Of a stretch of 64,000 bases of DNA, positions 51,926 to 59,568 are shown one piece after another (within the stretch, counting starts at the first letter, position 1; each line of letters starts with the position of its first letter). The notes below the pieces were generated by a model. It saw nothing but the letters and a program-made list of their open reading frames with translations. It searched no databases and had not been told where the DNA came from. Origin of the DNA: Bacillota bacterium (GTDB lineage: Bacteria; Bacillota; Clostridia; Christensenellales; JAEXRW01); contig JAEXRW010000025.1 in assembly GCA_023454175.1 (NCBI GenBank), positions 620,001-684,000 on the forward strand, in the 5' to 3' direction. A program made the translations under genes and the position numbers.

Positions 51926-54307
51926 TCAGCTGCGCAGCACAGCCCCGAATTCCTTTTTCAAAACGGTGAGGAGCTTTTCGATCAGGCTGTTGACGTCCTC
52001 ATCTTTGAGGGTCCTGTCGGACGCACGGAAAGCAAGGGAAAAAGCCGCGCTTTTCTTTCCCTTTTCCACCTGGACGCCTTCATAGATATCAAAGAGTTTT
52101 ATATCTTCCAGCAGTTCCCCGCAGACGTCCTCCATCGTTTTCTGGATGCTGCCGACTGTGGTACCCCTGTCTACTACCAGCGCCAGGTCACGCTCCAGTG
52201 CAGGGTACCTGGGCAGCGGTGCGAAGCGCTTCTCGTGGTCTGCCATGGACAGCATTGCGTCCAGGTCCAGTTCCCCGGTAAATGCCCTGCCCTCCATTGA
52301 GAAGGCCTGCATGCAGTCCGGGTGCACCTCACCGAAATTCCCCAGGGGGACGTTCCCGCACGTTACCGTGGCGCAGCGTCCCGGATGGTGCCAGCTGCTT
52401 CCGCCGGATGCGAAAACAGGTTTTTGCAGCCCCAGCGAAGCCAGCAGGGTCTCTATCGCGCCTTTCATTGCATAGAAGTCGGTATTGCCGTAGATACCCA
52501 GGCTCAATACTGCCTTTTCGGCGGGCAGGTCGTTTCCGTTTGGGGCATACGTATGGGTGATCTCGAAAAACGCGCCCCCCGGGATCTTCCTGCTGCTGTT
52601 CGTGGCCATGACCTGCAGCATCCCCGCCGCAGCCGTTGTGCGCATGAGTGAATGCTCATCTCCAAGAGGATTGATCAGTTTGACTGTATTGCGCAGGGGA
52701 TCGTTTTGCGGGACCAGGAGCATGTCATAAGCTTTTTCGCCGGTGAATGAATACGTGACGCATTCGAAATACCCCATGCTGCACAGGGTCCCCCGCACCT
52801 TTTCACGCAGTCCCTGTTGCTTTGTCAGTCCTCCCGGCAGCGTATCCCCCCGCAGCAGCGTCATGGGGATCTCGTCATATCCGTGGAGCCGTGCGACTTC
52901 TTCGGCGATATCTGCTTTCCCTTCGATGTCCATCCTGTACGTGGGGATGGAACAAATGAGCTTACCGTCTTTTACGATGGTTTTGATCGTAAGCCGGTTG
53001 AGGATGTCCGCCATGTACTGCGCGTCCAATTGGGCGCCCAGGATCGAATTGACGTACGTTACGGGAGCCTCGACGGTCCTCTCTCCTGTATCCGCGCTGC
53101 ACACGTCGATGACGCCCGGCACCACTTCGCCAGCGCCGATCTCCGTGATGAGCTGCGCCGCCCTGTCCAGCGCCTTTGCCACGCCCGCGATATCAATGCC
53201 CTTGCTCATACGCAAGGCCGCCTCGGTGTTCATGCCCAGGCTCCGGGAGGTTTTGCGGACGTATCCCCTGTCAAACTTCGCAGATTCAATGAGAATAGTC
53301 TGGGTGTTGTCCGATATCTCGCTGTTGCCGCCGCCCATGATCCCGGCCAGGCCAGTCCCGCCTTCGGCATCCGCGATGAGCAGGGCATCGCTGTCGAGCG
53401 TTCTTTCCTTCCCATCCAGCGTAATCAGTTTTTCCCCGGGTTCGGCCCGGCGGACGATGATCTTCCTTCCGCGGATGAAATCCAGGTCAAACGCGTGCAG
53501 CGGCTGGCCCATCTCCAGCATGACATAGTTGGTCACGTCCACGACGTTGTTGATGGGGCGCACGCCCGCAGCGCGCAGGGCCTGCTTCATCCATTCCGGG
53601 GAAGGGGCTATTTTGATGTTTTTAAATACGCGTGCCATATACCGGGGGCATAATTTCGTGTCGGCTACTTCCACGGAAGCATATGAGTGTACATCCCCGA
53701 CGGATTCCTTCACCGATATTTCCGGCATGGTGAAACGCGTCCCGAGGACCGCCGCCGTTTCCCGGGCAATACCGGTGATACTCATGCAGTCCGCCCGGTT
53801 GGCCAGGATCTCAAATTCGATCAGCGTATCGTCCTTCCCCAGCGCCTTCACGATATCCTCGCCCAACGGAAGGTCCCCGCGGAGGATCATGATGCCGTTG
53901 GCCTCGGCGCCCTCGTAGTCTTCATCCTTCCATTGCAGTTCAGCGCCTGAGCACATCATGCATTCCGAAAGGACGCCCCGGAGCTCGCCTTTTTTGATCT
54001 CCTTGCCCCCGGGCAGCACCGCCCCGTCCAGCGCCACGGGCACCAGCGCGCCCGGGAATACATTGGCGGCGCCGGTCACGCACTGCACCGTTCTTGCGCC
54101 GGTATCGATGGCGCACACCTGCAGGCGGTCCGCATTGGGGTGGGGCTCCAGTCTGGTGATTTTACCTACTACAACGCCCGATATCCCGCTGCATTGGGGG
54201 CGCACGCCTTCGATGCCTGTGCCGGCCATGATCATCCTGTGGGTGTACTCCTCCAGAGGGACATTGATTTCAACATATTTTTTTAACCATTTCAGTGGTA
54301 CGATCAT
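51926..54307 (-). CDS. pheT: Phenylalanyl-tRNA synthetase beta subunit
   Basis: Editing and tRNA-binding subunit of the heterotetrameric PheRS. About 793 residues from ATG 54307 (MIVPLKWLKKYVEI), the usual family start. tRNA-binding OB domain (VVGKITRLEPHPNADRLQVCAID), B3/B4 editing domain, B5, and a C-terminal anticodon-binding FDX domain (PRYPALERDLALVVDRGTT). Follows pheS by about 20 bp and is controlled by the same T-box leader. Confidence 0.96.
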   Translation of the reverse strand: MIVPLKWLKKYVEINVPLEEYTHRMIMAGTGIEGVRPQCSGISGVVVGKITRLEPHPNADRLQVCAIDTGARTVQCVTGAANVFPGALVPVALDGAVLPGGKEIKKGELRGVLSECMMCSGAELQWKDEDYEGAEANGIMILRGDLPLGEDIVKALGKDDTLIEFEILANRADCMSITGIARETAAVLGTRFTMPEISVKESVGDVHSYASVEVADTKLCPRYMARVFKNIKIAPSPEWMKQALRAAGVRPINNVVDVTNYVMLEMGQPLHAFDLDFIRGRKIIVRRAEPGEKLITLDGKERTLDSDALLIADAEGGTGLAGIMGGGNSEISDNTQTILIESAKFDRGYVRKTSRSLGMNTEAALRMSKGIDIAGVAKALDRAAQLITEIGAGEVVPGVIDVCSADTGERTVEAPVTYVNSILGAQLDAQYMADILNRLTIKTIVKDGKLICSIPTYRMDIEGKADIAEEVARLHGYDEIPMTLLRGDTLPGGLTKQQGLREKVRGTLCSMGYFECVTYSFTGEKAYDMLLVPQNDPLRNTVKLINPLGDEHSLMRTTAAAGMLQVMATNSSRKIPGGAFFEITHTYAPNGNDLPAEKAVLSLGIYGNTDFYAMKGAIETLLASLGLQKPVFASGGSSWHHPGRCATVTCGNVPLGNFGEVHPDCMQAFSMEGRAFTGELDLDAMLSMADHEKRFAPLPRYPALERDLALVVDRGTTVGSIQKTMEDVCGELLEDIKLFDIYEGVQVEKGKKSAAFSLAFRASDRTLKDEDVNSLIEKLLTVLKKEFGAVLRS

Positions 54308-54328
54308 TTCGAGTTCCATCCCTTCCGT

Positions 54329-55348
54329 TTAGAATTGCGCCAGAAAACGTGCGTCGTTCTCATACAGCAGCCTGATGTCCGTTATGCCGTATTTCATGTT
54401 TGCGATGCGGTCCAGCCCCATGCCGAAGGCGAACCCGCTGTAGACCTCGGGGTCGATGCCGCAGTTGCGCAGCACGTTCGGGTGCACCACGCCGGCGCCC
54501 ATGATCTCGATGTACCCCGTTCCCTTGCACACCCGGCATCCGCTGCCTCCGCACACCGCACAGGATACGTCCATTTCCGCGCCCGGCTCCACGAAGGGGA
54601 AATAGCTCGCGCGGAACCGGGTCCGTGTTTTGGGCCCGAACAGCGCCTTTGCAAATACGTCCAGTGTGCCCTTCAGATCCCCCAGCGTGATGCCCTTGTC
54701 TACCGCCAGCCCTTCGAGCTGGTGGAAGACCGGCGAGTGCGTGGCGTCCAGTTCGTCCGCCCGGTATACCCTGCCCGGGCTGATCATGCGGATAGGCGGT
54801 TTCTGGGTCAGCATCGTACGCGCCTGTACGGTGGACGTCTGCGTGCGCAGCACCATCTTTTCATTGACATAGAACGTATCCTGCATGTCCCTTGCCGGAT
54901 GGTTCTGCGGGATGTTGAGGTATTCGAAGTTGTATTCCTCCCAATCGATCTCGGGCCCTTCCTTCACTTCAAACCCCATGCCGGTGAAAATATCCGTGAT
55001 GATATTCTGAACGAGCGTAAGCGGATGCAAATGCCCCAGTTTGACCGGTTTGCCCGGGATGGTCACATCCAGCGCCTCGCTTTTGAGCCTGTCTTCCTTT
55101 TCTTTTTGCAGGATCTGCCTGAGTTTTTCTTCCAGCACGCTTTCCAGGTGCCTGCTGGCCTCGTTGACCATCTGCCCCATCATTGGACGCTCTTCCGGGG
55201 GCAATGACCCCATGGAGCGGAGCAGCGCGGTCAGCGCTCCTTTTTTCCCGAAATATTTGATGCGCAGGGCCTCCAGGGCATCGCCGCTGTTTGCCGTTTC
55301 GATTTCGCCCAGTGCTTCCTTGCTCAGCCTTTTCAGTTCTTCATGCAT
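54329..55348 (-). CDS. pheS: Phenylalanyl-tRNA synthetase alpha subunit
   Basis: Catalytic subunit of PheRS. 339 residues from ATG 55348 (MHEELKRLSKEAL), with AAGGAG 10 nt upstream; the longer frame crosses the T-box terminator and is not coding. Class II motifs: HLHPLTLVQN, DEL DATHSPVFHQLEGL (motif 2 region), FRASYFPFVEPGAEMDV and FAFGMGLDRI (motif 3). Zinc-like cysteines CAVCGGSGCRVC are present. Confidence 0.96.
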   Translation of the reverse strand: MHEELKRLSKEALGEIETANSGDALEALRIKYFGKKGALTALLRSMGSLPPEERPMMGQMVNEASRHLESVLEEKLRQILQKEKEDRLKSEALDVTIPGKPVKLGHLHPLTLVQNIITDIFTGMGFEVKEGPEIDWEEYNFEYLNIPQNHPARDMQDTFYVNEKMVLRTQTSTVQARTMLTQKPPIRMISPGRVYRADELDATHSPVFHQLEGLAVDKGITLGDLKGTLDVFAKALFGPKTRTRFRASYFPFVEPGAEMDVSCAVCGGSGCRVCKGTGYIEIMGAGVVHPNVLRNCGIDPEVYSGFAFGMGLDRIANMKYGITDIRLLYENDARFLAQF

Positions 55349-55382
55349 AAAGTTCGTGCTCCTTCCGGTGTTTCTGGCAAAT

Positions 55383-55640
55383 AAAAAACCTTCGTCATCC
55401 AATAGGGACGAAGGTAAATTTCGTGGTACCACCCTGTTTCGCCTCATGGAAGTGAGGCCTCATTGCACATGTAACGGCATGACCGGTTCCGCCTACTGGG
55501 TTTTTCAGCGGAACAGCTCGGGAGCGAACTTTCACCTGCCGGTCGCGGGGAGGCTTGCAGCCGGTGGCCTTCCCTCTCTGGGCGTCGCAGAGTCAGGTTA
55601 CTCTTCTCCTTCATCGCTTGGTATTCATTTCTGCATATTC
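55383..55640 (-). promoter_or_regulatory. T-box riboswitch (Phe), controls pheST
   Basis: Minus strand leader of about 260 nt. The T-box sequence AGGGTGGTACCACGA is at 55421-55435; the terminator stem (arms 55407-55415 and 55389-55396 region) ends in a T-run at 55383-55388. A GTGAAAGTTCGCTCCCGAGC stretch near 55516-55536 holds the likely specifier UUC (55526-55528), matching phenylalanine. Uncharged tRNA-Phe should favour the antiterminator. Confidence 0.93.
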
Positions 55641-55666
55641 TACCACATTATTTTATGCCAGTTCAA
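55637..55666 (-). promoter_or_regulatory. Promoter of the pheST T-box transcript
   Basis: Minus strand -35 TTGAAC (55661-55666), 18-nt spacer, -10 TAGAAT (55637-55642), just upstream of the T-box stem I. Confidence 0.7.
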
Positions 55667-55702
55667 GCATTTTGAATAATTAAAGCGTTTCAGGCAGGTA
55701 TG

Positions 55703-57175
55703 TCACTTCAGTATGAGGTATGCAAACAACGGGTCGTGGTCCGAAAGCGATGTCTGGATGACCCGGGAATTCAGGACCTTGATGTTTTTTGTCACGATGA
55801 TGTTGTCGATGATGCTGGCCTTGAATTCCTTTTTGGAATAATCGTAATAAACCGTTTGCTCGTTATGTACGACGTTATAGCCCGTGAGTTGGGAGAATTC
55901 CGGGCCTTTTGCGTTGAAGTCCCCCGTCAGGATCTTGTACTTGTTTTTATCCTGGTTCATGATCTGCAGCACCTGCTGGAATTGCTTTGCCCGTATGCTC
56001 GCGGAGTTGTAGGAAAAATGCGTGTTGTAAATCGACACTTTTTTTCCGCCGATGGTGACCACGGCCTTTTGCAGGACCCGTCTTTCGTACCCGCCGCTGT
56101 TCAGGGGAAAGGTTTGGATGCTGCTGAGTTTGTACCGGGAAATGATGCCGATTCCGTACTTGGAGCTGCTTGAAAAGTCTATCGTTTTGGCAAAACTCGT
56201 ATTGGACATCGTGGACGTTTTCAGGCTCGCCAGGTTGTCCACGGTACTGCTCGCTGAGGAGTTCTGGATCACTTCCTGTATGCCCATGAGATCCGGCTTC
56301 TGGTTATTGACCAGCCGTCCCTGCATGAGCAGGTTCCCGTCGCCCCGTTTGATGTTCCACGTGCCTACGGTGATGACGTTGCGGAGGATATAGACCGAGT
56401 ACCGCGTCTGCCCGTTCAGGCTGATGCGCACTGTCTTCATGCCGCCGGATGGCACGCTGACCGAAAGGCTGCTCTTGCCTGAGCCGTTGATATCCACTTT
56501 GATGCCTGCATTGGCACGGGCGGTGAGTGTCACTTTGGATGAGCTCGTTGTGACGACATATCCGTATTCTTTCGGGGAAAAAGCCGGGGAGAGTGTGCCG
56601 CCCTTTATCGATAGGGCGCAAAGCTGGGTGCTGTCCGCCTTTACATAGACGTCCAGGTACTTTGTGGAGATGTAGCCCGTCTTGTCTTCGAAAACGACCT
56701 GGTGCCATCCCTTTGCGGCATTTCGTTTCGATATGTCCAGCACCGCACCTTTTTTGGCCTTGCCCAGGCTGCTGGCGGACGCTTTGGGGGCACTTCTTAC
56801 AGTTACATCCTTTTTGACATTGACGATCCTGGCTACATAGCTGAAGTTGTAAGCATCCAGCGAGGAGTCCCAGTTGATATAGACCCTGTTGACATATCCG
56901 GTTTTGCCTTTGTATACCACTTGGTGCCACTGCGCATTGACGTTGGTCTTCGATATCTGCACGATCGTTCCCTTGCCCAGCTTGTAAAGGATGTCCGAGG
57001 TCGCATTTGCTTCCTTTCGCATCGCTACATTGGAGCCTGTGATCTCACCGCGTGTGATGGATACTGCGGCTTTGGAGCCCGCGGCTTTGGAGCCCGCTGC
57101 ATAGGCGCAGGTGGGCGTCCATACAAATACGCATACACACATGATGACAAGGGCAATTACGAAGATTTTTTTCAT
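55703..57175 (-). CDS. Secreted SH3-SH3-cadherin-like-endonuclease/exonuclease/phosphatase protein
   Basis: About 490 residues from ATG 57175 (AAAGGT upstream). Signal peptide IFVIALVIMCVCVFVWTPTCAYA; two bacterial SH3 domains (about 45-100 and 115-175, VAMRKEANATSDILYKLGKG and VTVRSAPKASASSLGKAKKG); a cadherin-like beta-sandwich (LCALSIKGGTLSPAFSPKEYGY, to about 265); then an EEP domain with GTWNIKRG, GIQEVIQ, NTHFSYNS, LTGDFNAKG, DNIIVTKN and SDHDPLFAY. All the metal/catalytic residues (Asn, Glu, Asp, Asn, His) are present, so an active metal-dependent nuclease or phosphodiesterase is likely. SH3 domains suggest cell-wall attachment. The substrate is unknown. Confidence 0.85.
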   Translation of the reverse strand: MKKIFVIALVIMCVCVFVWTPTCAYAAGSKAAGSKAAVSITRGEITGSNVAMRKEANATSDILYKLGKGTIVQISKTNVNAQWHQVVYKGKTGYVNRVYINWDSSLDAYNFSYVARIVNVKKDVTVRSAPKASASSLGKAKKGAVLDISKRNAAKGWHQVVFEDKTGYISTKYLDVYVKADSTQLCALSIKGGTLSPAFSPKEYGYVVTTSSSKVTLTARANAGIKVDINGSGKSSLSVSVPSGGMKTVRISLNGQTRYSVYILRNVITVGTWNIKRGDGNLLMQGRLVNNQKPDLMGIQEVIQNSSASSTVDNLASLKTSTMSNTSFAKTIDFSSSSKYGIGIISRYKLSSIQTFPLNSGGYERRVLQKAVVTIGGKKVSIYNTHFSYNSASIRAKQFQQVLQIMNQDKNKYKILTGDFNAKGPEFSQLTGYNVVHNEQTVYYDYSKKEFKASIIDNIIVTKNIKVLNSRVIQTSLSDHDPLFAYLILK

Positions 57176-57321
57176 ATGCATCTACCTTTGATTGTTTTGT
57201 CGCTTTTCCCGGTTATTTCCAGCCGTAATTATTGTAATTCTGTTGCTATAATATCATACTTTTTAGATATTTCATAGCCTGAATTTGGGATTTGCGTGCA
57301 CTTGCCTGAGATCAGGATACT

Positions 57322-57369
57322 AAAAAAAGGATCCCCGCGAAATGCCTTCCCTGTTCCGCGGGCGGATCC
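57322..57369 (-). terminator. Intrinsic terminator after the SpoU methyltransferase gene
   Basis: Minus strand hairpin with GGATCC arms (57364-57369 and 57329-57334) and CGCG inner arms, followed by TTTTTTTA. It lies about 23 bp after the stop at 57393. Confidence 0.8.
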
Positions 57370-57392
57370 GTTTCATGCATTTTTGCTGCAGT

Positions 57393-58181
57393 TTAATTGT
57401 TGCGGGCAAACAGTTCGTACATCATGATCCCGGCGGCCACCGAGGCATTCAGCGACTCCATATGGCCCGGCATGTTCAGGCGCCAGAGTAGCGTGCATCT
57501 TTCCACCGCTTCCCGGCTGATTCCCCGGGATTCATTGCCGATGACCAGTACCGTTTTGTCCGTCAGGACCGGCCGAGTGGGGGTGCCCGCCAGGTGTCCG
57601 GCGATGATCTGGTAGTTGTGCGTGCTGAACCTTTCAAGCGTCTCTGGAAGTTCCCCGCATTCATGGACCGGGATGCGGAATATCGCCCCCATGCCTGAAC
57701 GTATCACTTTCGGGTTCAGGGGGCTGGCACACCCTTTTCCGATCAGTACCGCCGAGCAGGCGAATGCCGCGGCGCACCGCAGGATCGTGCCCAGGTTACC
57801 CGGGTCCTGCACCGCATCCAGCGCGATGATCCTGCCTCCCAGCGTCTCCAAGGCTTCAGGGAGAGCAAAGGACGGGGTTCTGGCCAGTGCAAAAAGGCCC
57901 TGTGGTGTTTCCGTCCCGCAGACCTGGCTGATCATGGCCTCGGGCATGGCGTAGACGGGGATGCCCCTGTTTTCACAGGTTTGAATGAGGCTCCCAAAGG
58001 TGCCTGCGCTTTTATCGCCAAAGGTTACGCTGTGGACCGGCGCATTTGTCTGCAGCGCCTCGTCCAGCAGCTTGGGCCCTTCGATGACGAAAAGCCCGTT
58101 CTCCCGGATACCTCTGCCCGATGCGAGGGATCGCGCAAGTTTGAAGTATTCGTTTTCCCTGCTCGTGATGTGTCTGATCAT
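57393..58181 (-). CDS. TrmH/SpoU-family RNA 2'-O-methyltransferase
   Basis: 262 residues. N-terminal substrate-binding region (ITSRENEYFKLARSLASGRGIR, VIEGPKLLDEAL), then the knotted SPOUT domain with QDPGNLGTILRCA (motif 1), VLVIGNESRGISREA (motif 2) and NMPGHMESLNASVAAGIMMYEL (motif 3). It should methylate a ribose in rRNA or tRNA; the target cannot be told from sequence. In many Firmicutes such a gene lies between rplT and downstream genes, as here. Confidence 0.93.
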   Translation of the reverse strand: MIRHITSRENEYFKLARSLASGRGIRENGLFVIEGPKLLDEALQTNAPVHSVTFGDKSAGTFGSLIQTCENRGIPVYAMPEAMISQVCGTETPQGLFALARTPSFALPEALETLGGRIIALDAVQDPGNLGTILRCAAAFACSAVLIGKGCASPLNPKVIRSGMGAIFRIPVHECGELPETLERFSTHNYQIIAGHLAGTPTRPVLTDKTVLVIGNESRGISREAVERCTLLWRLNMPGHMESLNASVAAGIMMYELFARNN

Positions 58182-58214
58182 TTTTTCGTCCCGTAATCAT
58201 ACATAAATGTAATA

Positions 58215-58243
58215 TTGCCCGCCGTTTGTTGCGCGGCGGGCAA
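58215..58243 (-). terminator. Hairpin after rplT
   Basis: Perfect 10-bp GC-rich stem (TTGCCCGCCG/CGGCGGGCAA, 9-nt loop) 23 bp after the rplT stop. No real T-tract, so it may be a weak terminator or 3' protective hairpin. Confidence 0.55.
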
Positions 58244-58266
58244 TCCTTACCTTGTTGTGAACCTTT

Positions 58267-58626
58267 TTATGCGCCGATCTTCTGCTTTGCCATATTGGCG
58301 AGGTTTGTGAATGCAGCGGGGTCTTTCACCGCCAGATCGGCCAGTATTTTACGGTTGATGTCCACACCGGCCATTTTCAGCCCGTTCATCATGCGGCTAT
58401 AGGAGATGCCGTTTTGGCGGGCGGCTGCGTTGATGCGTGCTATCCACAGCGACCTGAAGTCGCGCTTTCTCAGTTTACGGCCTACATAAGCGTAGTGCAG
58501 GGATTTCATCACGGCCTGGTTGGCTATGCGGTACAGCTTGCTTTTTGCGCCGAAATAACCCTTCGCCTGTTTCAGTATCTTCCTGCGTTTTTTCACGGCA
58601 TTGACTGCCCTCTTGATCCTGGCCAC
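58267..58626 (-). CDS. rplT: 50S ribosomal protein L20
   Basis: 119 residues, GTG start with GGAGGT upstream. Typical basic N-terminus RIKRAVNAVKKRRKILKQAKGYFG and SLWIARINAAARQNGISYSRMMNGL. Assembly protein of the large subunit; in Firmicutes it also binds the operon leader to cause termination. Last gene of infC-rpmI-rplT. Confidence 0.98.
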   Translation of the reverse strand: MARIKRAVNAVKKRRKILKQAKGYFGAKSKLYRIANQAVMKSLHYAYVGRKLRKRDFRSLWIARINAAARQNGISYSRMMNGLKMAGVDINRKILADLAVKDPAAFTNLANMAKQKIGA

Positions 58627-58658
58627 TTGGTTTTACCTCCTTGATTCGCGTTTGATTT

Positions 58659-58856
58659 TTACTTGTACGGGATCAGCTGCTTGATGTTCTTCTCTTCCGC
58701 TTCGCAAACGAGCGTGCCCTGTCTGAGGTTGCGCTTGCGTTTGCTGCTCTTTTTGGTGAGGATGTGGCTCTTGTATGCCTTGGCCCTCTTCACCTTTCCC
58801 GTACCCGTGAGGGAAAACCTCTTGGCAGCGCCGCGGTGCGTCTTCATTTTAGGCAT
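58659..58856 (-). CDS. rpmI: 50S ribosomal protein L35
   Basis: 65 residues, MPKMKTHRGAAKRFSLTGTGKVKRAKAYKSH..., fully standard for L35. It lies between infC and rplT, 32 bp from each. Confidence 0.98.
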   Translation of the reverse strand: MPKMKTHRGAAKRFSLTGTGKVKRAKAYKSHILTKKSSKRKRNLRQGTLVCEAEEKNIKQLIPYK

Positions 58857-58888
58857 GGTAATCAGTCCTCCTTCTGCAATCTATCGGA

Positions 58889-59398
58889 TCAATTCTTAGG
58901 AACCAATATCATGGTCATGTTCCTTCCTTCCACCATCGGAGGCCTCTCCATCACAGCTGCTTCCTTCACCATTTCAAAAAAGGTGTTCATCACTGTTCTG
59001 CCGATGTCGCTGTGGCCTATCTGGCGCCCTTTGAAGCGTATGGACACTTTTACCTTGTCCCCGTCTTTAAGAAAACCCAGTGTGTTCTTGGCCTTGAAGT
59101 CGATATCATGCTTGTCGATGGTGGCGGAAAGTCGCACTTCCTTGATCTCTATCACTTTCTGGTTTTTACGTGCTTCTTTCTCTCGTTTTGCTTCCTCGAA
59201 GCGGTATTTGCCATAATCCATGATCTTGCAAACCGGAGGCTTCGCTTGTGGAGCGATCTTCACCAGGTCGAGTTCCCGCTCCTCCGCAATGCGGAGCGCA
59301 TCTCTTGCCGACATGATACCGAGTTGCTCGCCGTTGACATCCACTACGCGAATTTCCTTGTCGCGTATCTGCTCATTGATCATGTGTTCTGTGTTTAT
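58889..59398 (-). CDS. infC: Translation initiation factor IF-3, apparent AUA start
   Basis: 169 residues. N-terminal domain (INEQIRDKEIRVVDVNGEQLGI), linker helix (YRFEEAKREKEARKNQKV) and C-terminal domain (VRLSATIDKHDIDFKAKN, RFKGRQIGHSDIG). The first ATG in frame (59383) lies 24 nt after GGAGGT and has no ribosome binding site of its own; the codon properly spaced (10 nt) from GGAGGT is ATA at 59396-59398, followed by AAC ACA GAA CAC ATG. IF-3 genes commonly use AUU/AUC/AUA starts that let IF-3 repress its own translation, so AUA is the better call. Confidence 0.9.
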   Translation of the reverse strand: MNTEHMINEQIRDKEIRVVDVNGEQLGIMSARDALRIAEERELDLVKIAPQAKPPVCKIMDYGKYRFEEAKREKEARKNQKVIEIKEVRLSATIDKHDIDFKAKNTLGFLKDGDKVKVSIRFKGRQIGHSDIGRTVMNTFFEMVKEAAVMERPPMVEGRNMTMILVPKN

Positions 59399-59413
59399 GG
59401 TTTTTGCACCTCC

Positions 59414-59520
59414 AATAAAAATAAGTGGGCATTAGCGCCCACTTATCAAATACAAGAATGTCGTGATTCCCGTTTGTTGCGTGACCTGCCTGGCCGTGCC
59501 GGCAGGTGAGAAGTGGGACT
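59414..59520 (-). promoter_or_regulatory. L20-type autoregulatory leader and attenuator of infC-rpmI-rplT
   Basis: On the minus strand a terminator hairpin (AAGTGGGC at 59437-59444, GCCCACTT at 59423-59430) followed by ATTTTTATT lies just before the infC ribosome binding site. Upstream TCCCACTT (59511-59518) can pair with AAGTGGG of the terminator as an antiterminator. A GC-rich hairpin (around 59484-59508) and the segment GCAGGTCACGC...CACGACATTC between them resemble the L20 leader of Firmicutes, where L20 binding promotes termination. Confidence 0.82.
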
Positions 59521-59537
59521 TCTGCTTTGTGCAATAT

Positions 59538-59566
59538 ATACTACCATGGATATTTTCTTCTGTCAA
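59538..59566 (-). promoter_or_regulatory. Sigma-A promoter of infC-rpmI-rplT
   Basis: Minus strand -35 TTGACA (59561-59566), 17-nt spacer, -10 TAGTAT (59538-59543). It lies against the end of thrS (59569) and gives a leader of about 130 nt. Confidence 0.75.
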
Positions 59567-59568
59567 CG

